The notes below the pieces were generated by a model. The model was not told the DNA's origin, searched no databases, and saw nothing but the letters and a program-made list of their open reading frames with translations. A stretch of DNA of 64,000 bases, from contig NC_073693.1 in assembly GCF_029784155.1 (NCBI RefSeq), forward strand, positions 223,525,094 to 223,589,093. Direction: 5' to 3'. This document shows, piece by piece, positions 21,752 to 33,562 of this stretch. Position 1 is the stretch's first letter; the number at the start of each line of letters is the position of its first letter. This DNA comes from Uranotaenia lowii. Its lineage: Eukaryota; Arthropoda; Insecta; Diptera; Culicidae. The translations under genes and the position numbers were made by a program.

Positions 21752-22618
21752 ACATTACACAGTGGTCCAGGATGGAACTTCATCGTGACAAAATTAATTA
21801 CGAAGATACTTTTTGAAAGATACACAAATAAAGTTTTCAGCAAAAATGCTTTAATCAAATATGCGGCGTACCATTCTTGCATGATTAACACATACAATCT
21901 TTTTCCAGTGAAGATCGAGACTGTCTTCTACAAAGTTGTAGTCAACGGTTTTTGAAGCAACTTGACAGAAAACATCACATATTTACTTATGACGTATCAT
22001 TTGTAGTTATAATTTTTTGAATATTTTAATATTAGGGTGTGTCGAAAGAAGCAGTATTTTGGCTCTATCTTTTGTGAATAAATTCATACAATAAAAATGT
22101 CTTCGAGGCATTCATATGAAATCAAAATTCTCACTTTTTTTTCTCAAAGCGCGAACTTGTATCTGGAGGTGTTTGTTAGTTATAAAGGATTTGTAGAAAC
22201 CAAAAAAATATTTTATAACGACATAAGTTAGTTCAAATATCAAATATTTGATTGGGGAAATATTGGAGATAGGTATATTTCAAACTCGAGAAAAAAAAAT
22301 CAAAAGTTTGTTAATTTTCATTACAAATTCATACAAATCATAGCTCACTTATACTAAGTCATATGTATGTGGTGTTGTGAATAAATTGTCTCAAAAACCC
22401 TTGGAAACAGCTGTGTAGAAGACAGTTGGGCTCTATCTGTTCACTGTAAAAATTGTTTATGAGTAATTCCTGCAGGAATGACACGCCACATATTTGATTT
22501 AAGATTATTAAAGCACATGGTTTGATGAGCATTTTGCCGAAGATATTATCTGTGTATCTTTTATAGTATCTTCGATAGTAATTTTGTCACGATAAAGTTC
22601 CGTTCTGGACCACTTTGC
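21752..22618. mobile_element. Foldback element, TGGTCCAG ends
   Basis: The left arm (21752-21970) is complementary to the right arm (about 22385-22618). They share GTGGTCCAG, TCGTGACAAAATTA, CGAAGATACT and CTGTCTTCTACA. The loop is about 400 bp. Tips CACAGTGGTCC and CAAAGTGGTCC. Target duplication not identified. Confidence 0.7.
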
Positions 22619-23856
22619 ATTGGAATTAGAAAATTCCTGAAAAAAAGGTGTATACAAATAAACACCCATCTGAGTGAAACCATGTTCATATGCGCCCTAG
22701 CGGTATCACAAACAAAAGAAAAACAAAAAATGCCTTCGTGTTCCATAAAGCTTTTTTTTCATTTCCTTGAAATTTTTTTTTCAATAGGGTGTCGTCAAGC
22801 AAATAAAAATAGAGAAGAAACATTTTCTAATATAATACTAGAGCACATAAAATATAAATCTAAGATCTATGATTTTATGTTATAAATAATCATACTAAAC
22901 ATATAAAAATATGCATTTTCTGAATATTTTTAATCACGGCCTATGCGGTCGCTACAGAGCAAAACTAAAAAAATGCGGATGTAGCATTAATTTTTCAAAA
23001 TGGCCTATTTTCATTGAAAGTGAACAAAAGTATAAAGACCATTTTTCAGCAATAATTCAGATAAAAAAAAATCAATCTTTTCGTTTTTTATTACTTTAAG
23101 TGCATTTGAATTTCACATTCGATTAAAAATGTCTTCTATTAAACATATATAAGAGTATTCTCGATTTTCGGTTGCAATTGGATGTTTTCGGTTGTTATGC
23201 CGCTTATTGAATATACACCGGTCTCATTTTTGGCACAGCTTAGCTTAACTTTTGTGTACTTTTTACTTGAGAGTTGACCTACAACACTTTCCATCTTTTA
23301 ATCAATCCCGGGTCAAATGACTAACTTTATCAATGTACATATATCTACTTACATTTATTGAATATTTTTGGAAGAATGTTAAAATGATTTCAAACGAAGA
23401 GCTTCGGCTTACCTGAAAATAAATAAATTTGAAAACCAGTTATTTTGTGGCTCAAATGAAAAACATTAAGGTATTTTTACATTTGTTTTTCATGAATCAT
23501 CATAAGGATATTTGAATAATGAATAGGAAAGCGCAACATAATTGTAAAAATATATTGATCACGTAAGGTCACTTTTCACTAAATTTATTTTCAACAGTCT
23601 TGTCATGTTAGTGAGTTTTGAAAAACCTATCCCTCGCCGCTATAAAAAAAATGTAGTCAAAACTTAAATACTACATTCTTATAAAATACTAACTGACCCG
23701 GTGTGCTTTGCTTCCCCTTCCATGGAAAAAATTAAGTTCGTTAAAATTATAATTATAATTAAAATAAACATTTTTTTAATTCAATCTCAACATTATTCAG
23801 AAGCGAACTATTTTTCATGGCATCTGAGTTTCTAGATTGTCCTGAGTGTCAACGTT
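22619..23856. other. AT-rich, no gene seen
   Basis: Several 60-70-residue open frames, none recognisable. At 23693-23720 a string CTGACCCGGTGTGCTTTGCTT resembles the start of the monomer-repeat families seen at 39093 and 56054, without the rest of the element. Confidence 0.4.
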
Positions 23857-24846
23857 GGGGATATAAGGGCATAACGAGCACCCGGGGCATAATAAGCACT
23901 CCTCTTTTCTACAAAAGAACGTATTTTTTTAAATAAATTTTCATGAAGATTTGTTTCGTACTTCCTATTGTATTAATTTTTCACCAAAACAGAAATCTCC
24001 TTATCATCTTTACAGAAATATTTTTAAAAAGCCAGGTAGGTTCTCAAGAGACGAAAATATTATGATTTTTGAGCACCACGAAATAAGCTTTTATGACATT
24101 AAAATCGTCTTGATCTATATTGTATGCACTGCAAGATTATAAACACTTTGTTTCTCAATTTTCACCATCATTAAATTTTTAAGTTTTCCCCTTAATCAAT
24201 AAAACGCGCTTTTACTAAAATTTGTTGACTCGGGCCGAACAGAGCACTATCAATCGGGGCACGATGAGCGTTTTCTGCCGTATAATCTAGCAACAAATTC
24301 ATTCGATGTAGTCAACTGAATTATACAGCTACAGCTTGACTAGTTTACATCTGACGATTGGGCCTCTGATTATCTTGTTTCCATAAGGTTTCCATAAGAA
24401 TGATAGCTAATCGGAGTGAAATTCGAGTGAAGGCTATTGCTTTCTCTGTTTAACTCATGTGTTCCGTAGGATACCGGGATGGAGAGCGCGTCCATCGCCT
24501 CTAGGCCAAATCGTCAGATGAAAAAAGTCAAGTTGTAGCTCTTTTATTTAGTTGACTTCATCGAGTTGAATTCGCTACTAGATTCCCCGATAGAAAATGC
24601 TCATCGTGCAACGAATAATGGTGCTTATACTGCCCCAGGGGGGGTTCTCATTCTCAGCTTTCGGCAAAATTTTTTTAAAAGCATTCAAAACGTTTTTATC
24701 TACTTTTTCAAGTTTCATCCAATTAGGAAATAGACTAGTTTAGTGTCTGAACACGAAACAATTATATATGTAATTCACATATTATAGCTGTTTTCTATGG
24801 TTAAATAGCGTTTTCCTTAAGGTGACCATTATGCCCTTATCTCCTC
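23857..24846. mobile_element. Palindromic MITE, AAGGGCATAA family
   Basis: Left end GGGGATATAAGGGCATAACG; right-end complement GAGGAGATAAGGGCATAATG; TA follows the right end. Inner arms 24253-24370 and 24515-24650 are complementary (GGCACGATGAGC, TCTAG, GATGTAGTCAACT, CTGACGATT). Relatives lie at 47590-49006 and 62665-63125. No coding capacity. Confidence 0.7.
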
Positions 24847-24989
24847 TAACTTGAAGGTTTAGTTGAAGGAGCCACCATTTAGAAAAAAAAATACGAAGGA
24901 TCTTCAATACATTTAAAAAAAAACTTTAAATTTAAAATATCGCCAATTTTTAAAGCGGGAGGAAACATTTTTTTTTTTTAATCGTAAGG

Positions 24990-25085
24990 GTCTGAAAGTG
25001 TTATAGAAACCACGCACCAAATTTCAAAATAATCGGTTAAGTAGCTTCCGAAAATTGTACGAGTTGTATGGGAGCCTCCTCTTCA
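24990..25085. repeat. Fragment of interspersed repeat (TTATAGAAACC...TTTCCGA family)
   Basis: Shares the pattern GTRTTATAGAAACCA, then ATCGGTT and TTCCGAAAATTGT, with 26066-26200. The same ending pattern (TCGGCTCAGTGTTTTCCGAG) ends the repeat at 50290-51142. Confidence 0.6.
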
Positions 25086-25179
25086 TTATGGAGCCAGGTC
25101 GTGGTCAAAGCCACAAAACAAGAAGAGTTATTTTGCTGATTTTTTTTTGTAGGCAACATTTCCCCGTTCATAGTCGTGT

Positions 25180-25906
25180 ACTTACAGCTCGCCTTTCACA
25201 ATCCGCAGTATGCTTTCGTTGAATGAGGACCTTCCTTTTACGGGAGTTAGCACGGCTATTTAGTGACGCGCCCCGAAGAAGCCGGCCGTATATGCCTGCC
25301 TCAGAGTAGATACCTTCAGCAGCTGATATCGCTGCGGTCTCGACCTTGCTTGGGAGTTGCCTTGATTGCTTGGTACGTCAGGAACTCAAGGCTACGTCTC
25401 CACGATGATTTGCCAGTCACGCGTGGACGCCACCACTGGATTCCCGTTGTTGATTCAGCGGCAGATGCTAACGCCGCCGTCGGAGCAGGAAACCCGACAC
25501 GGCTGTACAGGCTACCGAATGAATGGGACCGGAACTTGTTACTGATGCGCCACACTGACGCAGACGTTGGAAGATTTTGATGCTTTTCGTGCGCAGACCA
25601 CATTGGAATTGAAGTCGCTGTCGGAATTGAATTTGCAGACGCCGCTTGACCACCGTCGATGGGGATCGGAATCTGATTACGATCAGATCCGCTGCCTTCG
25701 GGCGCAGACCACCCTTGTTGTGAAACCGCAGTCGGAGCGGACTGCCCGACGCAGCTTGTGCCGCTGGTGATGTATGCGGATTCGTAGCAACTCCCGATCC
25801 AGCCCACACTCCTCTTTCTTTTTTGGCGGAAACTCCACTGACGTTTCCTGCTCCTTTTTGCACGCTTAACGTAGTTTCCCCCCAAATGGGGTTTTGCTTT
25901 GCGCAT
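25180..25906 (-). pseudogene. GC-rich coding-like island, unrecognised
   Basis: Clearly GC-rich against AT-rich flanks. The minus strand has an open frame of 196 residues from ATG (25316-25906), basic at its start (KRAKRSRKRQWSFRQKRKR). It shows a repeated module: PTAVSQQGWSAPE resembles PTATSIPMWSAHE, about 37 residues apart, matching a 111-bp DNA repeat anchored on GCGCAGACCAC at 25591 and 25702. Beyond its stop, another minus frame (EAGIYGRLLRGASLNSRANS, then KRKVLIQRK) stays open to a CTGTAAGTAC splice-donor-like site near 25180. A plus frame (25263-25580) is also open. No family was recognised. Candidates are a gag-like ORF or a host exon with a frameshift. Confidence 0.35.
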
Positions 25907-26065
25907 TTCTCCCTTGACTTTCAGATTTGGTTTAAAACCAACACGCTCGTATTGTTTTATACAACGGATGGGTAATTGAATGAAACTTGTTGCCTAAATT
26001 GCTCTCTCATATCATTGCTCAAACTAATTAAAATTCATATGTAACATCTGTTTGGGTTAGAAGTG

Positions 26066-26200
26066 GTTCGAAAGTATTATAGAAACCATTATCGGTCTTG
26101 AAAACGGCTACACACAAATATTGATCGGTTCAGTAATTTCCGAAAATTGTTAGAATTGTGTCATATTTTTATTAAATTTGTATGGGAGCACCCCTCTCTT
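26066..26200. repeat. Second fragment of the TTATAGAAACC repeat
   Basis: Matches 24990-25085 in the same orientation. The two fragments flank the GC-rich island at 25180-25906. Confidence 0.6.
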
Positions 26201-26299
26201 AAGTCGGAGCGGTTTGAAAGTATCTCCGACTCCAAAAACTCTTATATATAAAAATTTAAGTCAACGTTTGGTTTGTGACTTTGGTAGAAATTGAAGCAG

Positions 26300-26960
26300 A
26301 GATGAGCAAGTTTAAATAGGCAACTCTAACGTTACATTCCTCCTAAAGAATCCATCCATTTGGTTTCTTCAATGAAAAGGTTCCTTCTGCAATTTACCTC
26401 ACTCACACGTCACTTCACTCACAGTCATCTCACTTAACTGAGCTCGACTCAACTCAGCCTCCATCTGAGGTCGGGCAGCCGGCATGATGGAAAGATTGCT
26501 ATCGCATCGTTTGTAACAAACAATCCATCTGTCAGACAAGGCAACAACAACTTCAGTGTTCAGTGGATGTTAGAAGGTATGCATACTGGTATCAGCATCA
26601 TGTTGTTCCTCCTTCTGGGCAAAAACATGTTTTCCTGATTAGAGAGACCGGAATCGTTCGTAGGGCGAATTTCAACTTTCAGCTCAATCACCCCCAAACG
26701 AGAGGAAGCGAAAAGCTAACGGCAGTCAACCAGCAGAATTGTAACTCGGGCGGGAACTTTCGTATTCATAACATATGCAATGTGGAGTTGGCTTGCCTAG
26801 TAGCGATAACATTCAACTCGTTATCGGAGATTCGAAGCAGCAGAAGCAAGAGCAACGCAACGCGGCAGCAGCAGCACCAACAACAACAACAACTAGAAGC
26901 CAAACCAAATGAAACGACAACAACAGCGAGCACTTTCTGAGGGCGCGCAGACACAAATGT
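26300..26960. other. Low-copy sequence with CAG/CAA tract
   Basis: Mixed composition, probably host. A CAG/CAA-type tract at about 26836-26932 gives a glutamine-rich tail (QQQHQQQQQ) to a 125-residue plus frame (26563-26940). That frame has no recognisable domain, so coding status is open. Confidence 0.35.
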
Positions 26961-27596
26961 AATCAAAACATGATTTATGTTGGCACTTTTGTAAAATTGA
27001 ATTTTCCGGGTTTTTGATTTAGATTCATGAATTTTGAGATGGCTAAATAAATCGGAAAATTTGCGAAATATTATAACTGTTATTTGCGATCGTCTTTCGA
27101 AAAAACGATTGTATCATTCCAGAAAACAACGGTTAAATGTCTCATGAATTTAAAATTCAGTAGGGTTTGACAAAATGAAAATGTCATAAAATTATGAAAA
27201 TGACTTGGGTTTAAGAAAAATTATTTTGCCCAAATGAATGGGTGAATTTTTGCAGATTTTTCCGAATAAAAACAAGATATGTGAGCAAAATTTTTTGAAA
27301 AATACAATATTCTGATTTGAAGATTATTTTTTTGTTTATTTTTTTTGTTATGTTTTGTTGTTTTAAATTCTCTTCATGGAAGTGTTCCAGTTAAGGCATG
27401 TGGGAATCATAACGAACTTCTAAAATAACATGACATTTCTGAGTGTGACATCCAAAATATGTACTGATATTAAATGTTGAATAACCTTCTTGATTGAAAA
27501 AACCAAACTGAAACTCTTTAACAATGCATGAAATGTTTCTTAAGAAATATATCAATTCATAAATAATAGGTAATGATCATAATCAAACATTTCACA
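26961..27596. other. AT-rich, no gene seen
   Basis: Nothing recognisable on either strand. Confidence 0.5.
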
Positions 27597-28258
27597 AATT
27601 TCATTACACATTCAATTGAAAACTTTAAACTGTCTCACAGAACTTCAAAGTCTCCAAAAAAATGCCATCAGAAAACTAAAAATGCCAAATTCTTAAACGT
27701 CACACTTTGAAGCATCTGGAACCCTTCAACGGGCCAAGGCGTCACAAAAAACCAAACCAAAAACACAAACCTCTTTCACACATCCATCTGTCAGCTGCTT
27801 TCTCGTTGCGCCGAAATTCGAAAACAACGGAAGCATTTATTTCAATTCAGTGAAGCGGTTCTTGGGTCCATGCTATCCGGGTTTGTTCTACTTTTTTTTC
27901 CTCTCAACTTATACTTGAAGGCGGAAGTCCCATTGCGTATTGCCAAAAGAATTTGGTGTGCGGTATCGCTCCGGTCCATACTTCACTCACATGTGTCCCA
28001 TCCAAGAAAAGAAGGCCAATGTTCCAGTTTTCTAAACACATCCTTTTTTCGGGAACTAACCCGTTGAACGGGTTGTTTTTTCTCTCTCGTGTCTATTTGA
28101 AAGCAAACGATTTTCTTCAACCACAGCAAAGCGTTTCTGGTTTGGCAGGAAAATAAACGATTTTCCAACATCATGTTTGCAAGATCTTTTTTCACTTTTT
28201 CAATCTGACAAGGTTGAATGGGTTGAATAGATCAATCGTCCATCGAAGTGTTTTAAAG
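27597..28258. repeat. Left arm of large inverted duplication
   Basis: About 660 bp complementary to 37445-37842 plus 41073-41372. Shared strings include ATTCTTAAACGTCACACTTT, CAATTCAGTGAAGCGGTTCT, AACCCGTTGAACGGGTT and ATAGATCAATCGTCCATCG. The arm has no recognised coding frame. It preserves the uninterrupted sequence at the point where the right arm received a MITE. Confidence 0.85.
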
Positions 28259-28626
28259 TTTCAGGCTTTTTGAATTAGCACGTGAAGTGAATTGAGTCCT
28301 AAAACGGATTTGTCTTTAAATCCAAATTTTAAAAAATATCTACGATAAAGCATCAAGCTACATTTCAGCTTTTTTTGGGAAAAAAATTTACCAATATGTT
28401 TAGTCTTTTTTTGTGTCACGTGTAACTTACAATTTTGTTCATAAATAAGGTTATAAGCATCTACGTTGCCAATTAATTCAGCTCTCTGGAGCCACCATGT
28501 TTATATGTCAAGTTTGATTTTCAATAAGGTTTTGCATTATTCGGAGTTCTTTGTTACAAATTAAACTATAATAATTTGAAAGCCTGAATTCGCCGTGCCT
28601 GGTAACACATTTAATATTAAAGTACC
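28259..28626. other. AT-rich, no gene seen
   Basis: No recognisable feature between the inverted arm and the LINE fragment. Confidence 0.5.
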
Positions 28627-29273
28627 TTTACATTTCTATACCAATGGGAAAGTGGGTGACAGTTTTTCAAGCCGAAATTTTCGCCATTCTTATATGTTCA
28701 AACCTATGTTTGGAAAGAAACTACAGGTATGCAAATATAGTAATTTTTTCAGACAGTCAAGCAGCACTTAAATCTTTAAAGTCAATGAAATGTTCATCAA
28801 AATTAGTTTGGGAATGTATTGAGGCACTTGAAAAACTTGCTCAAAATAATTCAGTTACTTTATATTGGGTACCAGGACACTGTGGAGTTGAGGGTAATGA
28901 AAAAGCTGACATGCTAGCTAGACAGGGCTCCTCAACACCGCTTGTAGGTCCTGAACCCTTCTGCGGCTTCTCTCGCTGCTTTCTAAAAATGGAATTCAAA
29001 AATATTGAAAAACGAATGGTTGAAACAAACTGGAAGAACATTTTAGGAGCAAGACAATCAAAGCGTTTGATTGTTCCTAATGTTTACAAATCGAAAAAGA
29101 TTCTAGCATTATCTAAAAAAGACCTAAACACATTTACAGGACTAATAACAGGACACTGTGAATGTCTTTATCATTTAAAACTAATAGGCAAGAGTCATTC
29201 TGACGTATGCCGATTTTGCAGGGCTGAAAAGGAATCATCTGAGCATCTTCTGTGTGACTGCCCTTGTCATATA

Positions 29274-30319
29274 AAGTCTGCTTCATTTAATATTGGAACA
29301 AATTCTTTTGCTCATCGTGGCGCTCCTAGTGGACGGATTTGGAAACTTTTTTCACCCACTTGTCGGGAAATTCATTACCTTTCACCATGTATTTATGTCA
29401 TAACACCAAACGATAGCATTTTGTAAACAACCGCCATGGAAGCCGAACTGAGAAATCAAATTGTGCACAGTTTTCTTGAAAATCTATTGTTGTCGGCATC
29501 GAAGCTAGCTAAACAGCTTAAAATGCCCAGAAATACCGCATGGCGTGTTATCAAGCAGTACAAGGAAACATTGACGACGGCTCGGAAGCCGCATTCGAAG
29601 CGTCGGAGTGGAACTGTCGACCGGAAACTGCGTGGGAAAGTCATCAAGGCCGACAAGAGGAATCCCTATCTTTCAGACCGCGATTTGGCCAATAAGTTCC
29701 AGGCCGCTCACAGTACGGTGCGACGAATTCGTCTCCGGGAAGGAATAAGGTCATTCCGAGCCAGCAAACAGCCAAATCGGACGCTGAAGCAGAACAATGT
29801 GGCCAGAATCCGTGCTCGAAAGCTGTACGACCAAGTGCTGACCAAGTTCGACGGATGTAAAGTCTGCTTCATTTAATATTGGAACACAAACAATTGCGTG
29901 TAGTTCAGTCATTTATTAACGAATTCATAATTTGTTTTTCATACAAATGTAGCATTTTCTTTACTCTTTCATAAAAAAATATTAAAAAAAATATTCATTG
30001 CTGTTTCGAAGAAATTCTCGTACTCGTACTCGTAAGAAAACTGTTTATTTATTTATTTATTCCGCCAAACAGTGTAGGCTACATATATATAATAACTTAA
30101 ACCTAGAGATTACAATTTTCAAATAAGCACAATTTGATCTCTCCGTTCGGCTTCCATGGCGGTTGTTTACAAAATGCTATCGTTTGGTGTTATGACATAA
30201 ATACATGGTGAAAGGTAATGAATTTCCCGACACGTGGGTGAAAAAAGTTTCCAAATCCGTCCACTAGGAGCGCCACAATGAGCAAAAGAATTTGTTCCAA
30301 TATTAAATGAAGAAGACTT
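29274..30319. mobile_element. Head-to-head chimera of two Tc1-like copies, TA-flanked
   Basis: The outer ends are both the same terminus: AAGTCTGCTTCATTTAATAT at 29274 and complement AAGTCTTCTTCATTTAATAT at 30319, with about 190 bp of inverted identity and TA at 29272-29273 and 30320-30321. Inside, at 29858-29860, a third terminus (TA then AAGTCTGCTTCATTTAATAT) starts a deleted copy running on the minus strand to 30319. It carries a transposase C-terminal remnant similar to 20990-21110 and the N-terminal start complement at about 30140-30160. The left part (29274-29857) is the 5' half of a plus copy with no 3' half. Confidence 0.75.
29436..29858 (+). pseudogene. Tc1-like transposase, N-terminal DNA-binding half
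   Basis: About 141 residues: MEAELRNQIVHSFLEN, ASKLAKQLKMPRNTAWRVIK (first helix-turn-helix), a basic linker (KPHSKRRSG), DLANKFQAAHSTVRRIR (second helix-turn-helix) and an ending LYDQVLTKFDGC just before the catalytic core. The bipartite HTH layout is that of Tc1/mariner transposases. The frame has no stop up to the internal terminus at 29858, where the DDE core is missing. If expressed it could bind the termini without cleaving; this is speculation. Confidence 0.85.
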
Positions 30320-30567
30320 TATCAAAAAGAACAAAACTACTCGGAAAAGGTATATTGGATCCTTCCGAAATATATTCTATAAGTTCCAAGAAGGTTGTCA
30401 ACTTCATTCGTGTAGTTCTTCCAGATTGGGAAAATGCTAAACAACAAGAAAGTGGCACTGTTAAAATCAATCAGAGTGACTTATCTTGACTAGCCACATT
30501 AAACAGGGGACAAACCACAAAAAATCTAACATCTGGTCGCAGTGGTAAGAACCCAATAAGGAAAAAA

Positions 30568-31320
30568 AAAGTACCGTTAAAGGGGGCATCATACAACAGC
30601 AGTGTTAGTTGCAACATTTGTATACCACAACACTTATTAAATTTTTATGCTTATATAATGTAATAAAGTTAGCAATTTATGATAACAAAATGATCATAAC
30701 ACTGTTTTGCACATCGGGAGACAGTTTTTTTTAAGTTTTTGATTCTCATAGAAAATTTAAAAAATCAAGCAATAGATGTACAAATTTTTACAATTTTCAA
30801 TGCCTTAAAAAACTTTATCCGGTATGATGGATTTGCTAAATGATATCTCCTTCTAACTTTATATTGCTCTTATTTATTATTCTATACCAACACTATTGGT
30901 GTAAAAAGGGCAGCCAGGGGCCAGCAGCGACGAGGCATGTTAATTATTACTCAGAAACATTACGAAACGTCATGTAAATCGAACAAATTATACCAATTCT
31001 TGAATTAATCTTGATATTTCATTCATGAATTGCTTCAACTGACTTTCAATGTGTGTTTCCAATAATAAGCTAGGTACGACTCTGCGCGAAGGGCTCTCAA
31101 GAAGTTGCCAAAATTTATCTTTTCCTTAATATGACATACTTAATATTATATAATGACGTTTAAGATCGAGGAGGAAAAGGAGTAAACGATGTTTATCTCA
31201 AGGTTGTCAGCATAGGTTCATTTGAAGATATCGCGTGTGCGCATTGTGAGGATTATCTAGAATTGATAATTGGGTTTACTTTTTTTGGTGATCGGCTATA
31301 ATTTACTTTCGCAATAGTAA
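30568..31320. other. AT-rich, no gene seen
   Basis: No recognisable element. A near-palindrome CCAACACTATTGGTG lies near 30888. Confidence 0.45.
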
Positions 31321-31328
31321 GTGATACG

Positions 31329-33405
31329 CATGGCCGTAGGAACGGGGGGGGGGGGGGTTTGGGGGTTAGACCCCCCCCCCCCCCATGAGTGTCCATCAAA
31401 AGCAAGCAAGGTATTCAACTCTACACTCAAAATTTGTTTTTCCTAATCAAATTTTGATCTTAACTCAGAACTGATGTCAGAACCTCGAAAACTAATCTCC
31501 GGTTGAGAATGCAGCTACAGTTTTCAAAATTTTCTCAATTATTGAGAGGAATTCATTTCTGAATAATCGATTTCAAATAAGATGTGACTCATTTCAGAGA
31601 TTCTGGTTCCTTATCATCAAAATCGAAATTGTATTTGTGTTTACATATTTTGGACTGTGTCCAGTCTTTATTTTTAGTTGAAATTATCATTTAAAATTGA
31701 AATAGAAAGCTGTGTTTGAAATCTTCGAATACATTAGGTTTTACATTTCCTTCAAAATTTGATTCATGATTTTCGAAACTCATACCCATTTTTAACATTT
31801 AGTTTATCGTTTTCCGAATATGAAAAAAATCTTAGAAATCATTCTGAGTTTTTGTTTTTTATATTGAGATTCAATGTTCATGAATTTGCAAGTCGGATTA
31901 GAAATACATAATTTAAATAAAGAATAATCAATGAAATCCCAAACATCCGAATGAAAATTATGGTTTCAAAATTGAGGGCTCTGAAACTGATTTCAATTCT
32001 TGGCTCATAGTTCCAAATTCAGAAAACGGTTTCATGTTCATTTCAGAAAACGTATTGGGATCCCGAAACAGATTGAAAATTAAAATTTTGAATTAAGATT
32101 CAGCTCGTTAATGAGTTCCAGAATCAAAATAAAATGATTAAGATGACCATTTCGGTAAGGAATTAAAATTGCAAGAGTTCGCAGGTTCATCCTTCCAATT
32201 GTTAGTTCGATTATAAAATTTAACCATAGTCAGTTCGTTTGCACAATTTAGCTGAAAAGGACAAAAATTAAGTAGAATTTGGAGTTCATTTTGCAAGTTT
32301 TGTCTTATGAAAAACTAATTTTTAAAAGTCATCCACAGAAATTGATTTTTAATGAACGGTAATTGATGATAAAGAAAGATGTATCTTCTCTCAAAAAACT
32401 GCAGGGAATTTGGTGGTTTGGCATACTGTAAAACATTATTTATATTGCATTTGATTCAAGAACTAAATTTCAAGCTTAAATCTATAATTTGAATCGAGTT
32501 TGCATGAAAACGATTTGAATCGAAATTTTTTTATATTTCTTTTTTACTTTTAAAAATAAGATTAATATTCAATTTTTTTTTTTTTTTGGAAATTGAAACT
32601 TTTTTTTAAAAAAGCTGGCCAGATTATTGGGTTTTACTTGGACTTGCCCGAATTTTAATTAAACAAAATTGGGAAAGATTTGATCTGGTCCGGTTGCCCA
32701 ATTTTTTTGAAAATCTCCCAATGTGCAGATTCATTCACTTTTTTTTGGAAAATCAAACGAAAAAATTCCAATTGCATCATTATAATTATAAATTTTGTCG
32801 CCTAAAAATGGAATTTTTCAAGCTGGATTTATAAAAATAAACTTAAATGATTTTTTGGGAGCCTGAAAAAAGATTCAAAATCTGATTATGTTTATCGATT
32901 TAAAAAAAAGATTCAATTGTTTTCCATTCTTCATTTTTATTGAATAGTTCCAGGTTTTTTGTCAATTTTTTCCAGATATTGTCCGGATTTTTGTTTGAAA
33001 ATTTGGAAATAGAATGCTCGAATTTCGCCAGGTTTTGAATAAATTAGCCTGGATATTCCCGGCATGGATACGTGCGGTAAAATTTCCGGCAATCTTGAGA
33101 TAAGTTCACCAGATTTTGATGCAAATATTAAGATTGCAACCATCGATTAAAGTAAGTTTCTTATTTTTTACTTGAGGATTCTTTATAAAAATCCTAATCA
33201 TAATTTCAAAGATTTAAGGATGTATTTTCAAAAAATTCTATACAACTCGAAAAACTATTAATATAAAAGAACTTAAAAAATTAATAATCAAATAGTAATT
33301 TAAAAATTTTTTTGTTCATGCATTGTTTGAGCAAAAATGTCATATAAAAAAATAGGACACCAAAACCCCCCCCCCCCCCATGAGTCAGTTCTTCCTACGG
33401 CCCTG
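31329..33405. mobile_element. hAT element (nonautonomous, 2.08 kb)
   Basis: Tips CATGGCCGTAGGAAC and complement CAGGGCCGTAGGAAG. The 8-bp duplication is GTGATACG/GTAATACG (31321-31328, 33406-33413; 7 of 8). Inside the left end a G14 run (31344-31357) is followed by a C14 run (31371-31384), and a C14 run (33366-33379) lies inside the right end, each next to CATGAGT. The interior is AT-rich with loose ATTTCAGA-like motifs and no transposase. Confidence 0.85.
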
Positions 33406-33562
33406 GTAATACGGATTCGATTTATATAAATATATGTAAATATATTCACCGAAGATAATTCCCTACAGTATTTGCCAAACAAAACCTGCTGTTGAACTAC
33501 ATTGAAATACTTACTTGAGTGCAGGGACCTATTTGTAAGTAATTTGTAACACATGCACATTA

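Larger units (their letters stand above)
28630..30489 (+). pseudogene. LINE ORF2 C-terminal part: RNase H and CCHC end
   Basis: The frame starts inside RNase H (ISIPMGKW.TVFQAEIFAI with the second catalytic acid, E), then SDSQAALKSL, then YWVPGHCGVEGNEKADMLAR with the last D. The RT and the first catalytic D of RNase H are lost by 5' truncation. A C-x2-C...H-x4-C motif follows (CRFCRAEKESSEHLLCDCPC). The frame breaks at 29273 where the Tc1-like element entered. It resumes in phase at 30322 (SKRTKLLGKGILDPSEIYSI) and ends at 30489. With one TA removed the two halves join without a frameshift, so the LINE frame was intact at that point when hit. Confidence 0.85.
28627..30567 (+). mobile_element. 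5'-truncated RNase H LINE fragment with poly(A)
   Basis: Contains the RNase H end of a non-LTR ORF2, a short 3' UTR and an A9 tail (30562-30570). A candidate target duplication AAAGTACC lies at 28619-28626 and 30568-30575. It is split by a Tc1-like chimera at 29274-30319. It differs from the LINE at 2674-8877 in sequence and tail type. Confidence 0.7.
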
